A DNA stretch of 64,000 nt, from positions 186,001-250,000 of the forward strand of contig JABZFM010000005.1 in NCBI GenBank assembly GCA_014237465.1. Reading direction: 5' to 3'. Below the pieces are notes generated by a model. It was not told the DNA's origin, did no database searches, and saw only the letters and a list, made by a program, of their open reading frames with translations. Origin of the DNA: Desulfobacteraceae bacterium. GTDB taxonomy: Bacteria; Desulfobacterota; Desulfobacteria; Desulfobacterales; Desulfosalsimonadaceae. Of this stretch, positions 62,613-64,000 are shown piece by piece. Both the position numbers and the translations under genes were made by a program. The stretch's first letter is position 1; the number at the start of each line of letters is the position of its first letter.

Positions 62613-63393
62613 ATGCAATATAATGAGATGGAACTTACAAACGCCCAATGGGTCCGGATAGAGTCGTTAGTTACTTCCCCAACACCCAATAAAAATGGTC
62701 GCGGCCGTCCAACTCGTCATCCTCGAGAGGTGCTCAATGGCATCTGTGGATATTGCGCACCGGAGCGCCCTGGAAGGACATGCCACAACGGTATCCGCCT
62801 TACCAGATTACCATAGGCGATTCCAGCAATGGGTCCGGCAAGGCGTTTTCAAACGCATAGTCTATAAGCTGGCCGAAGACCTTTATAAACGCACGGTATT
62901 GACATCCGCGAAGCATTTATCGACGGAACCTTCGCACCGGCAGAAAAGGGGGCCTGCTGTAGGCAAGACAAAGCGCGGCAAAGGCACCAAGATATGGCAA
63001 TTGCAGACGCTTCTGGTCTTCCTGTCGCTGCTCACGTGGAAAGTGCTTCGCCCACGAAGTAAAACTGGTTGAAGCCACCATTGAAAGCAGCTTTGTTGTT
63101 CATGTTCCCTAGCGGCTGATTGGCGACAAGACTTACGATAGCGATGGCCTTGAAGCATCTCAAAGAGAGCCGAAGCATTGAGATGATCGCGCCTCATACA
63201 GGGAACCGTAAAAAATCTCGAACTCAAGACGGCCGCAAACTCAGGCGTTATAAACGCCGTTGGAAAGTTGAACGTCTATATGCTTGGTTACAGAATTTCA
63301 GACGAATAGTGGTCGGTACGAGAATATCATGCCGAAAATTTTCTCGATATGGTCCAACTTGGATGCGCTATCATCCTTTTAGGTTATTTTTGA
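62613..63393 (+). pseudogene. IS5-type transposase, shattered by frameshifts
   Basis: Pieces of one transposase can be read by switching frames: [101 protein letters not shown] and [18 protein letters not shown]. The order and motifs match IS5-group enzymes, with DGT, GDK and the E of WKVER as the former DDE residues. At least six frame changes and no complete frame make it inactive. Ends are not certain; weak inverted copies of TCTCAAAAA and TTTCAAAAA lie near 62582 and 63385. Confidence 0.82.
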
Positions 63394-63422
63394 AATGGGT
63401 TGCAATAATAAGGATGGTGATT

Positions 63423-64000
63423 ATGAAAAAAATCAATTTATTATACCTAAAAAAAATATTCCTTACATTAAAGGAATTTAGAAAAACTGCGTATCATCAT
63501 TATGGAGATAATATCAGCAGTATACCGAAGTTTATTTATTATTCTTTTTTTAATATTAATACTTTTGTTGTTGTTGGCATGGACTTAAACAAGGAGTTGC
63601 CTAATTATCCACTGGATCCAGAATTTAGAGTAATTAAACCCACGATAGAAGAGTTAAATAAATTACGAGATGGAAAAAATCTTCCAAGAGAATTCTATTA
63701 TGATCAGATCCATGGCGTGAAAACATGTTATATTGCGATGGCTGGAGATGAGATTGCTTATATTCACTGGATATATTTGAAGGGGGATTATAACAGATTT
63801 CTAAAATTGAAGAGTGATGTCGCTGAGCTAAACTACAATACTACTCTGCCAAAGTTCAGAGGAAAGCGCTTACAAACAAAGATGCTTTGCTATATTTTAG
63901 AAGACCTGAAGAAAAATAGATTTAGAATGGCAATAGGAGTTGTCCATTCCAATAACCCCCCCGCACTTAAAGGTGCATTTCGGGCAGGATTTGAAGAGAA
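63423..64000 (+). CDS. GNAT-family N-acetyltransferase, partial
   Basis: The frame starts at the ATG at 63423 (GGATGGTGATT upstream) and is open to the window edge, so the C-terminus is missing. The visible 192 residues have a beta-alpha GNAT layout: [18 protein letters not shown], then [20 protein letters not shown], which resembles the acetyl-CoA loop (R/Q-x-x-G-x-G/A), and [19 protein letters not shown]. It may acylate an amino sugar. It begins 30 bp past the IS5 remnant. Confidence 0.78.
   Translation, partial: MKKINLLYLKKIFLTLKEFRKTAYHHYGDNISSIPKFIYYSFFNINTFVVVGMDLNKELPNYPLDPEFRVIKPTIEELNKLRDGKNLPREFYYDQIHGVKTCYIAMAGDEIAYIHWIYLKGDYNRFLKLKSDVAELNYNTTLPKFRGKRLQTKMLCYILEDLKKNRFRMAIGVVHSNNPPALKGAFRAGFEE

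Noticed and set aside
62695-63072. A 125-codon plus-strand frame as a separate gene
   Set aside because: It is one frame of the shattered IS5-type transposase; only part of it matches transposase sequence.

Overview
The window is almost entirely one large plus-strand exopolysaccharide (EPS) locus of the PEP-CTERM/exosortase type from a Gram-negative bacterium. The gene families (PEP-CTERM system export protein, chain-length protein, tyrosine kinase, FemAB-like protein, deacetylase, exosortase, EpsI), the sigma-54 regulation, the fairly AT-rich composition and the palindromic intergenic elements suggest a sulfate-reducer-like member of Desulfobacterota (Desulfobacterales-like). This placement is an inference. 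No rRNA, tRNA or CRISPR array was seen.

Layout. 1-1413 (minus): N-terminal half of a TPR lipoprotein, divergent from the rest. 1598-6358: export and initiation core (Wza-like channel protein, Wzz-like chain-length protein, BY-kinase, initiating sugar transferase). 6407-10083: control and substrate block with a PAS/sigma-54 activator, a PilZ protein and a PEP-CTERM protein; the last two each have a recognisable -24/-12 promoter. 10400-16047: acyl-CoA ligase, deacetylase, fibronectin-III protein, FemAB-like protein and DegT-type aminotransferase. 16179-27301: first acyl/amide decoration block (YdcF-like protein, acyl carrier protein, AMP-ligase, two amidotransferase-type enzymes, acyl-CoA dehydrogenase, AAC(3)-like transferases, UDP-GlcNAc 2-epimerase, DUF362-like protein). 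27542-34771: two helical-repeat proteins, a nitroreductase, exosortase, EpsI and a second deacetylase. 34879-42056: ComA and ComB (the 3-sulfolactate pathway), two ATP-grasp ligases, a radical SAM enzyme and a glycosyltransferase. 42193-55133: two methyltransferases, then a second acyl-carrier block (hotdog-SDR fusion, AAC(3)-like protein, two ACPs, KAS III, an sxtL-J-K-I-like module with carbamoyltransferase, malonyl transferase, FkbH). 55130-59240: second glycosyltransferase, flippase and polymerase/ligase. 59241-64000: decayed right flank with an acetyltransferase pseudogene, a broken IS4-type element, an intact amidotransferase, a shattered IS5-type element and a GNAT gene that runs off the end.

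How it may work together. Lipid-linked repeat units are started by the sugar transferase, flipped by the Wzx-like protein, polymerised by the Wzy-like protein and exported through the Wza/Wzz/kinase system. Exosortase and EpsI would process PEP-CTERM proteins that act with this EPS. The unusual part is the density of decoration enzymes: two carrier-protein acyl modules, three AAC(3)-like acyltransferases, a carbamoyltransferase with SxtJ/SxtK/SxtL-like partners, and a phosphosulfolactate synthase/phosphatase pair next to ATP-grasp ligases. I infer that this locus makes an EPS whose amino sugars carry uncommon acyl, carbamoyl and perhaps sulfolactyl groups. No such chemistry can be proved from sequence alone.
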